From: Symsagittifera roscoffensis | Taxonomy: Eukaryota; Xenacoelomorpha; Acoela; Convolutidae | Assembly (NCBI RefSeq): GCF_963678635.1 | Contig: NC_087064.1 | Location: forward strand, 23,674,539 to 23,738,538 | Direction: 5' to 3' | Length of the DNA stretch: 64,000 nt | Shown: positions 35,473 through 44,416 of the stretch, piece after piece | How positions within the stretch are numbered: the first letter of the stretch is position 1 | How the letters are laid out: each line of letters begins with the position of its first letter | The notes under the pieces: model-generated | What the model was told of the DNA's origin: nothing | The model's input: only the letters and a program-made list of their open reading frames with translations | Database searches by the model: none | Made by a program: the position numbers and the translations under genes

Positions 35473-36425
35473 CAATAGAAAAGTTTGCTGTCTGGAGCTA
35501 TTTTTAGGAAAAACATCTTTCGGTTTCGCAGCTAATCGGTCCAAATGTTTGCAGTAAAAAGACAATGAGGCTATGAACTTTTTCAACTCAGGCAGGGCTG
35601 GCGCATGCTATATTTTGTTACGCCGAAGAAATTTTAATGAGAATTGTAAGAAAATGCTATAACAAAAAACGAAAAGATAACACGGCACGGGTAACCAAAT
35701 AACAAATCTTTTGCGGAAGCTATCAGATTTTAGAGTAAATTGAGGATTTCCGTTCCACGTAAAGTTCTATTCTTTTTCAAGCGTTTAGCTCAGGGTTTCA
35801 GCCTCTGAATTTAACATATATGTAAACACAGTAAATTATTTCCCTGCTTTCCCAAATAGGCCAATGGGAGTTTAAAGTTTATATAGTTCTGAAACATAAC
35901 AAAAGGAAACTCTTTGCCTAGTATCACTTAATTCGCTGATTTTGGACAAGAAATATCGTATTCTTTGTATCATTATCACCACAGGGGACGTAAATAAGTT
36001 ATAATCAGTTATAATAACGCATATGGTAAGTCAAGTAAGGAGGTAGGCATTTAAGAATCTGACAATATCGGGCACAATCTGTTTGGTTCTGAGAAAGAAA
36101 AGTAATTCCATTAAGGACGAGAGAAAAATTGATCTGCTCCAAGTAATTACCTGTCATAGCTTGTCTGATTACTAATTTCAATACTTGATTGACAACTGAA
36201 GCTGTAAGCACTTTGTTGGAGTTCAACACATTTTTGGGAAACATTGAATCAGCCACTTTTAGTCATGACCAGAACAGAAATAAATTGACATTTATGGATT
36301 GGCCAGTATCAAAAGCACTAGTGGTTTTTGTACTAAACGGACTATGCTTAGACAGGCTGGATGGCTGTTCATAGATCCTCTGCGAAGAGCAGAAACGACA
36401 ATTATTATCAATTATTTAGTGGTTT
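35473..36425. other. Flanking DNA left of element B, nothing recognised
   Basis: This sequence is absent from element A, so it is not part of the retroelement family. It is duplicated at 54710-55662. Short frames (83 codons minus at 36005-36256 with a GTG start; 61 codons plus at 36189-36374) have no recognisable motif. Confidence 0.55.
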
Positions 36426-36802
36426 TGAGTTAGGACCGAGTTGGTTAACTCATAGAGTAATTTCGGATAGGGTACACCGTCTGCTCGTCACGCTATCTTA
36501 TTTTCGGCCGGATAGATTCGTGCAACTTCTTAGTCTAATACCGATCCTAATCTTACTCTTATACTATCTAGTCTCAGGTTGTTTAACTAGTCTCTGCTAG
36601 GCTCAATAGATCTAGGGTATACTGGTCTATTGCGGCTGTTGAAGTGCTCGGGAGAGTCCAACTAATTTCTAAGTTAAATTCAAATCTCTCTGGTGCTGAA
36701 ATTACAAGTAACTTCAGCACTTACAAATAAGTGGGTTGTTAGTTAGATGGATCATGATTGGTTAATATTAAATACTTTACATTGGTAAAATATCTAAATT
36801 AT
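36426..36802 (-). repeat. Element B LTR (3' LTR in element sense)
   Basis: About 377 bp, homologous to the element A LTRs. It starts TGAGTTAG on the plus strand and has the internal palindrome at 36693-36720 with one mismatch. It is diverged from element A at the outer end (GACCGAGTTGG instead of CTTCGAGGTG). The inner end is placed by alignment with A. Confidence 0.82.
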
Positions 36803-38450
36803 CCAATCATAAAATGTAGTTTAGATCAGGTTCCACCCATCCGGGTTTTACAGAGTTTTTTAGAATAGTTTTTCTGCAATTCGAAGGATGGATGATGGAA
36901 GTTGGTGTTTGGCGAACATCTTATTTCTTCTGTTTCCTTTTTGTTAAAGAAGTTCCAGGAAGCTGGAGTTAGAGACATAAGACGTTGTGTCTTCTAGTGA
37001 CAACGACTAAGTCTTCGCAACAAACTCAAATCTGATTTCAGAATGGTTGGCTATGTCAGGTTTTTCTGTTCTGCGTGGAGAACTTCTTTTGTGTCTGGTC
37101 TAGTTTGGGAATGGCGTGGAGATTGTGCGTGGAGGGGATGCCTGGTTACTCGGATCTGTACGTATACTTGAACATCGAGGTGGTCATTGGTCTAGTTCAA
37201 TGAAGTCCTTTTCTGCGAAGTCAAGTCGTACTCTAAATCCTTTGAGTTGTGATTGTGAGTGGCATATCGATTGTGGTTGATCATTCTCTCTCGAGTGTAG
37301 TGGGGTCGTTTTGTCTTTAGATGTTCGTCCTTGGTGTTGTATTCTGATCTATGTATTGCATAATGTAATTTACATTTTATAAAACATTTATTAGTTTAAT
37401 ATTTTTTAATTATGATTTTAGTTAGTTGTTTTCACGAAAGCTTTTTGTTTTAGTTCGGTTATTTTGAAGAGTTACTCACACTTGAGTAGCTCTTATTAAA
37501 AATAGAGGTGTGGTCACAAAGCGTGGATGTAGCGCGGTGGGTTAGGCCGGCTATAGAGCATGCTCAGGACGTCCTTCCTGGTGGGTTAGGCCAGGAGTGG
37601 GAGTATGATTTCATGCGGTTTTTATGAGGGGTCCTGTTATGTGACAACGTTTTATGTTGGGTTTGTTCTGGTTTTTCTTATGTCTTGTTGGTTATGTCCT
37701 TTTTCCAAAAAGCAAATTGTTCGTGGTATGGGTTTGTCTTTCGACTTTTTTGTGTTTTATTATTTCTTTCTTAGACTTTATAATAGTCTTCAAAAGAATA
37801 AATTATCCAGTTTTAAACTGGGTTAATCCGGTTTGGGTACCGTTGGTTTCCTTTTCTTAGTCATGCTGTTATTCTATGATTTGTGGTATTTAGTAAGCTG
37901 CGTTGGTTAGTTTTGTTTAGTATATGATTCCTTTCCAACCGGGTTAAAGGAAGGTTTGAAACATGTTATTATATGTTAGAGTTGTTGAGTGTGAAAACTT
38001 GAAACTGAAATTCATTATTTTAAACAATTCTTCGTGGGCGAGCTGTGCGAGTGTGGATAGAATTTCTGTGCGAATGAATGAAAATATCAAAAGGTTAGTA
38101 CTGCAATTGCATTTTATTAATTTACTGCATAGAATTTGGAAATTTACTGCTAGTTATGGGGGAATTTTAAGTTACAAATTTTCATCATAATGAAATTTAC
38201 TGCTTGTGGGGAAAATTTTAGAAATGAATTTACTGCATTGGTATTAAATTTATAAATTTATAAGTGTAAGAGATTAATAGAATTGTTGAAGTCTGTTCGA
38301 TGAAATTTGCGATCTTTATTTGTTTTTTTGTGGTTTTTGTAGGTGATCGTCGGATGAAGGCTAAAAATCTAAGGAAAACATGGATAAAGTATGGTGAGTT
38401 TTTTAATATTTCAATTAGTTAGTTATATTCATTTAATTCATACTTACTTG
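36803..38450 (-). other. Element B 3' noncoding region
   Basis: This lies between ORF-X and the 3' LTR. It has the duplicated GGTGGGTTAGGCC motif (near 37538 and 37580) inside a block of about 100 bp strongly conserved with A. It also has TTTACTGC repeats at 38121-38128, 38143-38150, 38196-38203 and 38229-38236, and the conserved TACTAAC/CACAG block near 38000-38100. Plus-strand frames here do not look coding when compared with A. Confidence 0.6.
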
Positions 38451-40256
38451 TTAGTCGTCGGGGAAAAAACCGTGGGGGAAGATGTCGTGAATTAGTTCTG
38501 AAGTTGTTAGTAGTTTAGCTAAGATGCGGATGATATTTTTAGTCTGAAGCAGTGGCCAAAGCAATTGAAGTGCCTTAATAGTGGTTAGTTCTTCAGTGGC
38601 AACTGCAAACTCATAAGGTGTGTTTTGGATTAGATTATATAATTTGTGATTGAATTTAGTGTTGTGGATGAATTCTAAAATTGGGATTTCTATGGGTTGT
38701 ACAAACTCGTGCGGGAGAAGGAAGGGTCGGGATTCTTCGGCGTTGAAGGTCTTGGTGATGGGACAGAAGATGTACATTTGGGTTATGGGGTCATAATTAC
38801 GAAGAATACCATGAAGGTTAGTATCTTTAATACAGTATGTGAAATTTAGGAAAAATGGTGAAGTGTATTTGGAATTAATGAATTGAAAACGATGGTGTGG
38901 TTGTCTAGAGGGTGTGTGTAGGTCAAAGTGATTTTGGATGAAGCGATAATAACTATATGTGTGGGTTTGTTTAGTGCGCAACATAATATCGTGTGAGCAG
39001 TGTAAATCTCTTTCGTGTGGTGCAAGGAAATGAAAGGTTAGTGAAAATATTTGGAAGCGTTCTTTAAAACTTTCGTATGCTTGTGTGTCTGTTAGTGCTT
39101 CTGAAATAATGTGATCAAACTTTCGGTCGAAGATGTTTAGTGTAAATATATATGGTGTCTTGATGAAAAATTTCTCGGTAATTTGTGGATTAGCGAAGCG
39201 ATCGTCGTCTAAGAATTGATCTTGGTTAGCTCTGATGATGTTGTGATCATAGTATTCGAGTGTATATTCGTTAGCTCTAGGTGCAGTGTGTATTTTTAGT
39301 GATTTTTTATATCCAACGTAAGTAAATTGTCTAGCGGTTAGTGGTGTAGTGAGTCGATATAGCATGTCCGTATTTCGCTCTATATCGATGTGAGTGTTAG
39401 ATAATGGTAAGCAAAGAGGGTTAGTAAAATGATAATATGAGGTCCAAGAGAGAGTGGGCATTAAAACGTATTCATCTACGAAGTTGCGTGTTTCGTTAGT
39501 GTCGTGGGGGGTGTTTAAGGTGTATTGTGGGAATGAGGGTAAAGTGATGGCTAAAAATTCTTTTGTGTTAGTATGCTTGGGGTGGTTGATGTATTCACGG
39601 GCTGTTCCTGGTTTTGCTGGGAAAGGATGGTTGGGGAACTTTCTTTTAAAAGTGCGGTAAGCTCTATTAGTGTTGAGTGAAGAGTCAGTGGATGTGGATG
39701 ATGGTGCTAATGATTCAGTATAATCTGAAGAGGGTGTAGGGGTAGGGGGGTTGGATGAATTTATTGTGGAGAAGATTTGGTTTATGGTTGGGGTATTAAG
39801 GTGGTAGGGTTGTTGTTGAAGGGTAATAAAATTATCTAGCTCTGGGGAGATTCGGGGGGTGTCTGGAGAATGAGATGATTGGTCAGAATGGTATGAGGAG
39901 TAGGTTGGGGTAACTTGGGAAGCATAAGAGGGTGTGGGGGTGATTGGGTCAGGGTTATTGGATAATATGGGTTGAAAAGGGGGTTGAGAAAAATTAGAAG
40001 AGTTATGAAAATTATTGGATGGGGATGGTTCTGAGTCGGCAAATTCATCGGGGGTTTCAATATTCGGGTTATTGAGTTGTGAGATGGAATATAAAACTGA
40101 GATGTGTGAATTAGTATCGGAATTCATGCCTGATGTTACATTACTAGATGGAAAATTGGGTGGCGGAAAAGCAAAAAGTGGTATTATTGGGATTGGGGAG
40201 GTAAGATTGGTTGGGTGGGAATTTGATCGGTGTAGTGATCCAAGTTGGCGGCTCAT
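38451..40256 (-). CDS. ORF-X, 601-aa protein of unknown function
   Basis: I do not recognise this protein. Residues 1 to about 200 are low-complexity, rich in Ser, Pro, Asn and Thr (for example NSSNPPTPTPSSDYTESLAP). Residues about 205-601 look globular, with motifs such as RKFPNHPFPAKPG, FVDEYVLMPTLSW and IHDIFPHGFFPDD at the C-terminus. There is no signal peptide or clear membrane segment. The ATG overlaps the env stop as ATGA (4 nt), suggesting reinitiation or a shared subgenomic mRNA. In the last 29 codons, differences from element A fall 2, 3 and 14 at codon positions 1, 2 and 3, so the protein has been under selection. The place after env is where complex retroviruses keep accessory genes, but no function can be assigned. 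Confidence 0.85.
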   Translation of the reverse strand: MSRQLGSLHRSNSHPTNLTSPIPIIPLFAFPPPNFPSSNVTSGMNSDTNSHISVLYSISQLNNPNIETPDEFADSEPSPSNNFHNSSNFSQPPFQPILSNNPDPITPTPSYASQVTPTYSSYHSDQSSHSPDTPRISPELDNFITLQQQPYHLNTPTINQIFSTINSSNPPTPTPSSDYTESLAPSSTSTDSSLNTNRAYRTFKRKFPNHPFPAKPGTAREYINHPKHTNTKEFLAITLPSFPQYTLNTPHDTNETRNFVDEYVLMPTLSWTSYYHFTNPLCLPLSNTHIDIERNTDMLYRLTTPLTARQFTYVGYKKSLKIHTAPRANEYTLEYYDHNIIRANQDQFLDDDRFANPQITEKFFIKTPYIFTLNIFDRKFDHIISEALTDTQAYESFKERFQIFSLTFHFLAPHERDLHCSHDIMLRTKQTHTYSYYRFIQNHFDLHTPSRQPHHRFQFINSKYTSPFFLNFTYCIKDTNLHGILRNYDPITQMYIFCPITKTFNAEESRPFLLPHEFVQPIEIPILEFIHNTKFNHKLYNLIQNTPYEFAVATEELTTIKALQLLWPLLQTKNIIRILAKLLTTSELIHDIFPHGFFPDD

Positions 40257-42871
40257 CGTGGGCTAAAAAAATGATTATTTTGAGACTGAAAAGCGGTGGT
40301 ATGGGGTTGTTCAATAATTTGTTCATAAGTATTATCATCTTGTGACTGGTGTGTCATTATATGTTGAATGGGACTTTGTGATGTGGTGAGTCGAATATTT
40401 GGATTATGTGTGATGGCTAAGTTTCGAAAATTTCGTGGGACTAGGGATAGTGGATGGTTATTTGGTAGGGCTGGTAATTGTGGTGCCGTTGGCGTTATGT
40501 CTACATTGTTATGTTCTTCGTCGTATGTATTTTGTCGTGTTGCTATTTTTGTGTTATATTCTTTTATTTGTGCGTCTAAAAGAATTTTGTTTATAGATGT
40601 AGAAAAGATTCCAAAAAATCCTGCAAAGAGTATGCGTGCTACGCTTGCTTGTCTGTTTACTTGTGTGTGTATAGCACATGTGTTGTAGATTCCTTTTAAA
40701 AGTGAGAAAAGAAATCCAATAAAGTTAAACATTGCGTATAAAATAGTCAATTTTTCTAAGATGTAATAGGGCCATCCTAGAAAATCGAGGATCTCATTTT
40801 TGAGTGTAACAAAGCTAAAAATGTTAATTGGTGATATATCTTGGGGACGGTATTTTTCACCGTTTAGATATATATAATCTTTAATGTCTTTAAAATATCC
40901 GCTATAGTCTTGCGTGTAGATATCGGCAAATCCTGCGGTTTCTGCAAGTTTGCGTAAATTTTGGTCTATTGATTGTCTTTGTATAGTGTCCATTTGTGTT
41001 AATAATTCTTGGAATTGTTGTGTTCTAATGTGATGTTGAATATCTGATTTTGAATAGATTCCTATTGATTGTAAGTCTATATTTGGGTTTCGAGCAATAG
41101 CGCGAATGCTTTCTGGTGAAAATTTTTTGAGTGATTGCATTAATGTGGGATATGGAGTGAGAAGATAATATTTATTTTCATCAGGGTTTAGTTGTACTAC
41201 ATTGTGGCTGTTTTCTGATCCACATGGGACTGCGGTATCCCAGAAATAGGTTCTTCGTGAAAGTGTATCCACGAAATGTACTTTATTCTTATAAAAGATA
41301 GGGATTCTTTTATAACATCGTTTATCTTCAAAAACGTATAGTGGTGATACTTTTTTAGTACAAGTATAAAACCATAAGATGTTTCCTTCATAGTCTAAAA
41401 AATTTGATCTATTTCCAGATAATAAGTATCCTGCATAGGGTATTTTTAATACTGCTAGTGCAAGTGATTGTAATATTTGTGTTCGTTCTAATTCGCATAG
41501 TTGGTGTAGTGTTTCTAATTCGGAGAGTGACATTTCTTGAAAAATTCGGCTAATTGTATAATCTAGTTTCATATCTAAATGAATATCATAGTGGATATTA
41601 CCGAAATATGTAGTATTCATTAGTGATAATTCTTGTAAGCGTGTGCTTCTGGTGTCATGGGGTTTTAGATGTCCACCAGGTTGTCCGTTGCTTTTTTCAA
41701 AATTAACTGGTATATAGGATGTTCCTTCGTTTAGAGGATGACCTGTGGCATATGGGTCGATTTTTACTTTTCCAGTGGTCATGTCGAATCCTTTTTCGTA
41801 TTCAACTAATATTTCAGAGTATTGTGTTCTGTGAAGTGGATTCCTGTATTTACATGCAAGTTCTGTTTCTTGATATATTTGAAAACGTGTCAATTTATTT
41901 TCTATATTGTCTATGTTTCTAAAATTAGAACTTAGTTTTCGTGATGGATGGACTTGTTCATATGGAATTGATTGTATAAAATATTTTTCGTGAAATTTTA
42001 TCATACGAGCGTGTATTTTTGCTACTTGAAATGTTGTACATGTATCTTCGGGGAACCAAACAATTGTTGCTTGTGTTCTCGTTGTAGGGTCGCAATAACC
42101 TTGATCATTTTTACAAGGTAATCGGATTCCTTGATAGATCATTGTATTATCTGATAAATCTCGTGTTAGTTGTATTTTTTCGAGTTGTATTTTCCAATCA
42201 AAAAACATTATTTCTTGGTATCCTTTATTTTTTGTGTCTGCTTTGCAGTTTGATGGGTCATTTATACCAATGTGTGGTATCCAATGTTTATCGTGTGGGT
42301 CATAGGTTAATCGTCCGTGTGCGCCGTTATACGGGTATTTTTCGTCTAGTTTTATATGTCCTTGGTGTCTTTCAAGTTGTGATTGATGTACAGAGTCTGA
42401 AAAAACTTGAAAATTAACTAATTTTCTTTGGGAGTTTTTATTTTGTGTGATGTTTAGTCTAAGTAATTCATTTTTACAATCGTCGGGATTGAGATGTAAA
42501 AGACGTTCTATATTACTTTGATAGAATGATTCATGGTCAAGTCGGTTTTTGTTTCCGTTCGAGACTTGTGAACAATGTACTTTCTTTTCGGAAAATGTTG
42601 CTGTGAATTTATAACCTGTAACTGTTGTTGCTCGGGCTTTTGAATAGAGTGTTGCTATTACATCTGTGGTTTCTATAGCTTGTGGTTCTGTTTCACATTG
42701 TGATACTTGATTTATTGCATATTTATGTAGTGTTTTTTGTTCATTTTCTTCACAATCGTAATGTGTTACTAATAAATCTTGTGGTCCTGTACGAGGGGAA
42801 GGGTTTATGTTTTGATTTGAGATTACTAGAAAAAGGAGTTGGAGAAAAATTAATAATTTTAGAATATACAT
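40253..42871 (-). CDS. env: Envelope-like glycoprotein
   Basis: An 872-aa protein with the layout of a viral surface glycoprotein. It begins with a hydrophobic signal peptide (MYILKLLIFLQLLFLVIS) and has a large Cys-containing ectodomain with several N-glycosylation sites. A hydrophobic region follows at about 690-750 (LTILYAMFNFIGFLFSLL), with a further hydrophobic stretch near 770 and a Pro-rich tail. The early pattern HYDC, then INQVSQC, resembles glycoproteins of some negative-strand RNA viruses that LTR elements have captured; this is an impression from pattern only. It would mount on particles and mediate entry. It is the same length in element C. The Met-less frame overlaps its start by 13 nt and ORF-X its end by 4 nt. 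Confidence 0.82.
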   Translation of the reverse strand: MYILKLLIFLQLLFLVISNQNINPSPRTGPQDLLVTHYDCEENEQKTLHKYAINQVSQCETEPQAIETTDVIATLYSKARATTVTGYKFTATFSEKKVHCSQVSNGNKNRLDHESFYQSNIERLLHLNPDDCKNELLRLNITQNKNSQRKLVNFQVFSDSVHQSQLERHQGHIKLDEKYPYNGAHGRLTYDPHDKHWIPHIGINDPSNCKADTKNKGYQEIMFFDWKIQLEKIQLTRDLSDNTMIYQGIRLPCKNDQGYCDPTTRTQATIVWFPEDTCTTFQVAKIHARMIKFHEKYFIQSIPYEQVHPSRKLSSNFRNIDNIENKLTRFQIYQETELACKYRNPLHRTQYSEILVEYEKGFDMTTGKVKIDPYATGHPLNEGTSYIPVNFEKSNGQPGGHLKPHDTRSTRLQELSLMNTTYFGNIHYDIHLDMKLDYTISRIFQEMSLSELETLHQLCELERTQILQSLALAVLKIPYAGYLLSGNRSNFLDYEGNILWFYTCTKKVSPLYVFEDKRCYKRIPIFYKNKVHFVDTLSRRTYFWDTAVPCGSENSHNVVQLNPDENKYYLLTPYPTLMQSLKKFSPESIRAIARNPNIDLQSIGIYSKSDIQHHIRTQQFQELLTQMDTIQRQSIDQNLRKLAETAGFADIYTQDYSGYFKDIKDYIYLNGEKYRPQDISPINIFSFVTLKNEILDFLGWPYYILEKLTILYAMFNFIGFLFSLLKGIYNTCAIHTQVNRQASVARILFAGFFGIFSTSINKILLDAQIKEYNTKIATRQNTYDEEHNNVDITPTAPQLPALPNNHPLSLVPRNFRNLAITHNPNIRLTTSQSPIQHIMTHQSQDDNTYEQIIEQPHTTAFQSQNNHFFSPR

Positions 42872-43995
42872 GTGTATGATAATCCTGAGTATGGATTATA
42901 AAATGTAATGTAGCCAATTGTGTTTTTGGTATATCTGTCGTATTTGTATATTACTTCAGTAGTTATAAACGGTGGTGGTAGTGATTGAGCTGTTATGTTA
43001 GGTGGATTTAATGGGTAGGGATGTTGGGTAATATTATTTAACTTAACTGTGATTTCAAACTTTAATTGTAAACTGTTTTGTTGGAGTATTTGAATATTGT
43101 GATCACGGATATCGTTGTGAATATCTTGGCGATATTGTAATCTATTAAGTGCCCAGTTATGAAGGCGGTTACTTTCTTGATGTTGTCCAAATAATGGTGG
43201 AGGTGCTGTAAAAGTATTCCAATCTAATCTTAAAGGAATATTTATTGATGATTGTTCTCGATATCTGGCGTCGAGATTATTTGGAAAATTTAAGTTAAAA
43301 GGTGGTGGTGAAATTTGGCTTATTGATGGTGTTGATGGTAGTGATAATGTTTCTGGTAGTGATGAGGATGTTGTTGTATCCGTAGAAATATCTATTGGAT
43401 TATTGACTAAATTTAATTCACCTTGTGTAAATGAATGTGTTGTCCAATATGGTAGTCGTGATGCCTGGTTTGGGGGGTTAAAGGGATTTTCACGTATTTG
43501 TTCAGATGTTGGTGTTGAACCTAAGTAATCTGATGGTAGGCTTGAGGTGCTACGTTGTGAAAGAAGCGTAGGGGTTTCTGGTAATATACCAATGGGGTTT
43601 TCTGGAGTGTTTTGTGATGGGGATTGAGGTATATCAAAATGAACTCGTGGAGTTTGAAAATTTCTGTTTCGTCGAGGATGTATAATTTGTCTATTTATTT
43701 CGACTGTATTTTGGTTTTGACTAGGATTTCTTATTCTACTTAGTTCTTGTGGTAGTGTTGGGTATAGGTTATATGTTGGTTCGCTTAGAGGTGCTTGTCG
43801 TTGAACTGGTTCTAGTGGTTCTGATAAACGAGCATGTCGTTCTTCAAAAGTGTATGGATTGTCTTGAAAAGAAATTCGTGTAGGTGTTTGAGGATTTTGA
43901 GTAGTTGAAGGTGGTGTTTGGTTATCTTGGGATGATGTCGGTGAAGACTGATTCTGTGACTGTTGGGTAGCAATTTTTGATGGATTTTTGAATTG
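42859..43995 (-). CDS. Met-less 378-codon frame before env
   Basis: A minus-strand frame is open from just after a TAA (43996-43998) to a TAA at 42859-42861, with no Met codon anywhere. It is Pro/Ser/Thr/Gln-rich in its first two-thirds and ends in a more structured block (LDWNTF, PPPLFGQHQES, YRQDIHNDI, FYNPYSGLSYT). The last 50 codons differ from element A at 2, 2 and 16 sites for codon positions 1, 2 and 3, strong evidence that it is translated in this frame. Frameshifting from the preceding 62-aa ORF is excluded, because the TAA lies downstream of that ORF's stop. Expression must therefore use splicing to an upstream exon or a non-AUG start. Function unknown. Confidence 0.7.
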   Translation of the reverse strand, partial: QFKNPSKIATQQSQNQSSPTSSQDNQTPPSTTQNPQTPTRISFQDNPYTFEERHARLSEPLEPVQRQAPLSEPTYNLYPTLPQELSRIRNPSQNQNTVEINRQIIHPRRNRNFQTPRVHFDIPQSPSQNTPENPIGILPETPTLLSQRSTSSLPSDYLGSTPTSEQIRENPFNPPNQASRLPYWTTHSFTQGELNLVNNPIDISTDTTTSSSLPETLSLPSTPSISQISPPPFNLNFPNNLDARYREQSSINIPLRLDWNTFTAPPPLFGQHQESNRLHNWALNRLQYRQDIHNDIRDHNIQILQQNSLQLKFEITVKLNNITQHPYPLNPPNITAQSLPPPFITTEVIYKYDRYTKNTIGYITFYNPYSGLSYTCIF

Positions 43996-44000
43996 TTACT

Positions 44001-44189
44001 TTAGTGAGAAATTTTGTGTTTATTATAATATTCTTCCAAAAAAAGAATTAGAAGGACTGTTGCTAGGGCAAATGTGAGGATTGCTTTCTTTATACATTTA
44101 CAGATGGTCAAAATGAGGGATGATAAGAATGCTATGAAAATTACAAACAATAAAAAAATATCGGTTCTACTGAAAATTGTTCGTATCAT
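44001..44189 (-). CDS. Small membrane protein, 62 aa
   Basis: A 62-aa protein with two hydrophobic segments (IFLLFVIFIAFLSSLILTI and ILTFALATVLLILFL) separated by a CKCIKK turn, and a short polar tail. This looks like a small viral membrane protein or viroporin-like hairpin; that role is inference. The start overlaps the 76-aa ORF stop as ATGA. Element A keeps the start and first half, with differences of 8, 2 and 15 by codon position over 35 codons. Confidence 0.65.
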   Translation of the reverse strand: MIRTIFSRTDIFLLFVIFIAFLSSLILTICKCIKKAILTFALATVLLILFLEEYYNKHKISH

Positions 44190-44416
44190 TTAGACAAGTT
44201 GTATAAATCGTACCTGTGGATATAATCAAGGGTTTTGGAAAGTTGGAGGAATAGTTCGAGAATAGTGTAGAAAATTAAAAAAATGTTACAAAAAATGATT
44301 AGGATTATTAGAAAAGATTCAAGTATATCAAAAAGAAATATTATAAAGGATTCAAGTATTGTAAAAAAATGTTTAAGATTTATGAGTATTTGAGTAACTG
44401 ATTGAGAGAAGAGCAT
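44186..44416 (-). CDS. Small membrane protein, 76 aa
   Basis: A 76-aa Phe/Leu/Ile-rich protein with one long hydrophobic stretch (about residues 18-58, FIIFLFDILESFLIILIIFC) and a polar C-terminus (DYIHRYDLYNLSK). Its stop overlaps the ATG of the 62-aa ORF by 4 nt, so the two are probably translated from one message. A shorter homologue starts at the same position in element A. I do not recognise a family. Confidence 0.55.
   Translation of the reverse strand: MLFSQSVTQILINLKHFFTILESFIIFLFDILESFLIILIIFCNIFLIFYTILELFLQLSKTLDYIHRYDLYNLSK

Noticed and set aside
36005-36256. An 83-codon minus-strand frame in the flank of element B, duplicated at 55242-55493
   Set aside because: It starts with GTG, matches nothing I know, and its duplication is explained by the tandem repeat.
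37605-37826. A 73-codon plus-strand (antisense) ORF, the same length in element A (12092-12313) and B/C, suggesting an antisense gene
   Set aside because: Hand comparison of A and B gives about 12, 15 and 11 differences at codon positions 1, 2 and 3. There is no third-position excess, and many changes alter the amino acid. The open frame is best explained by T-rich sequence.
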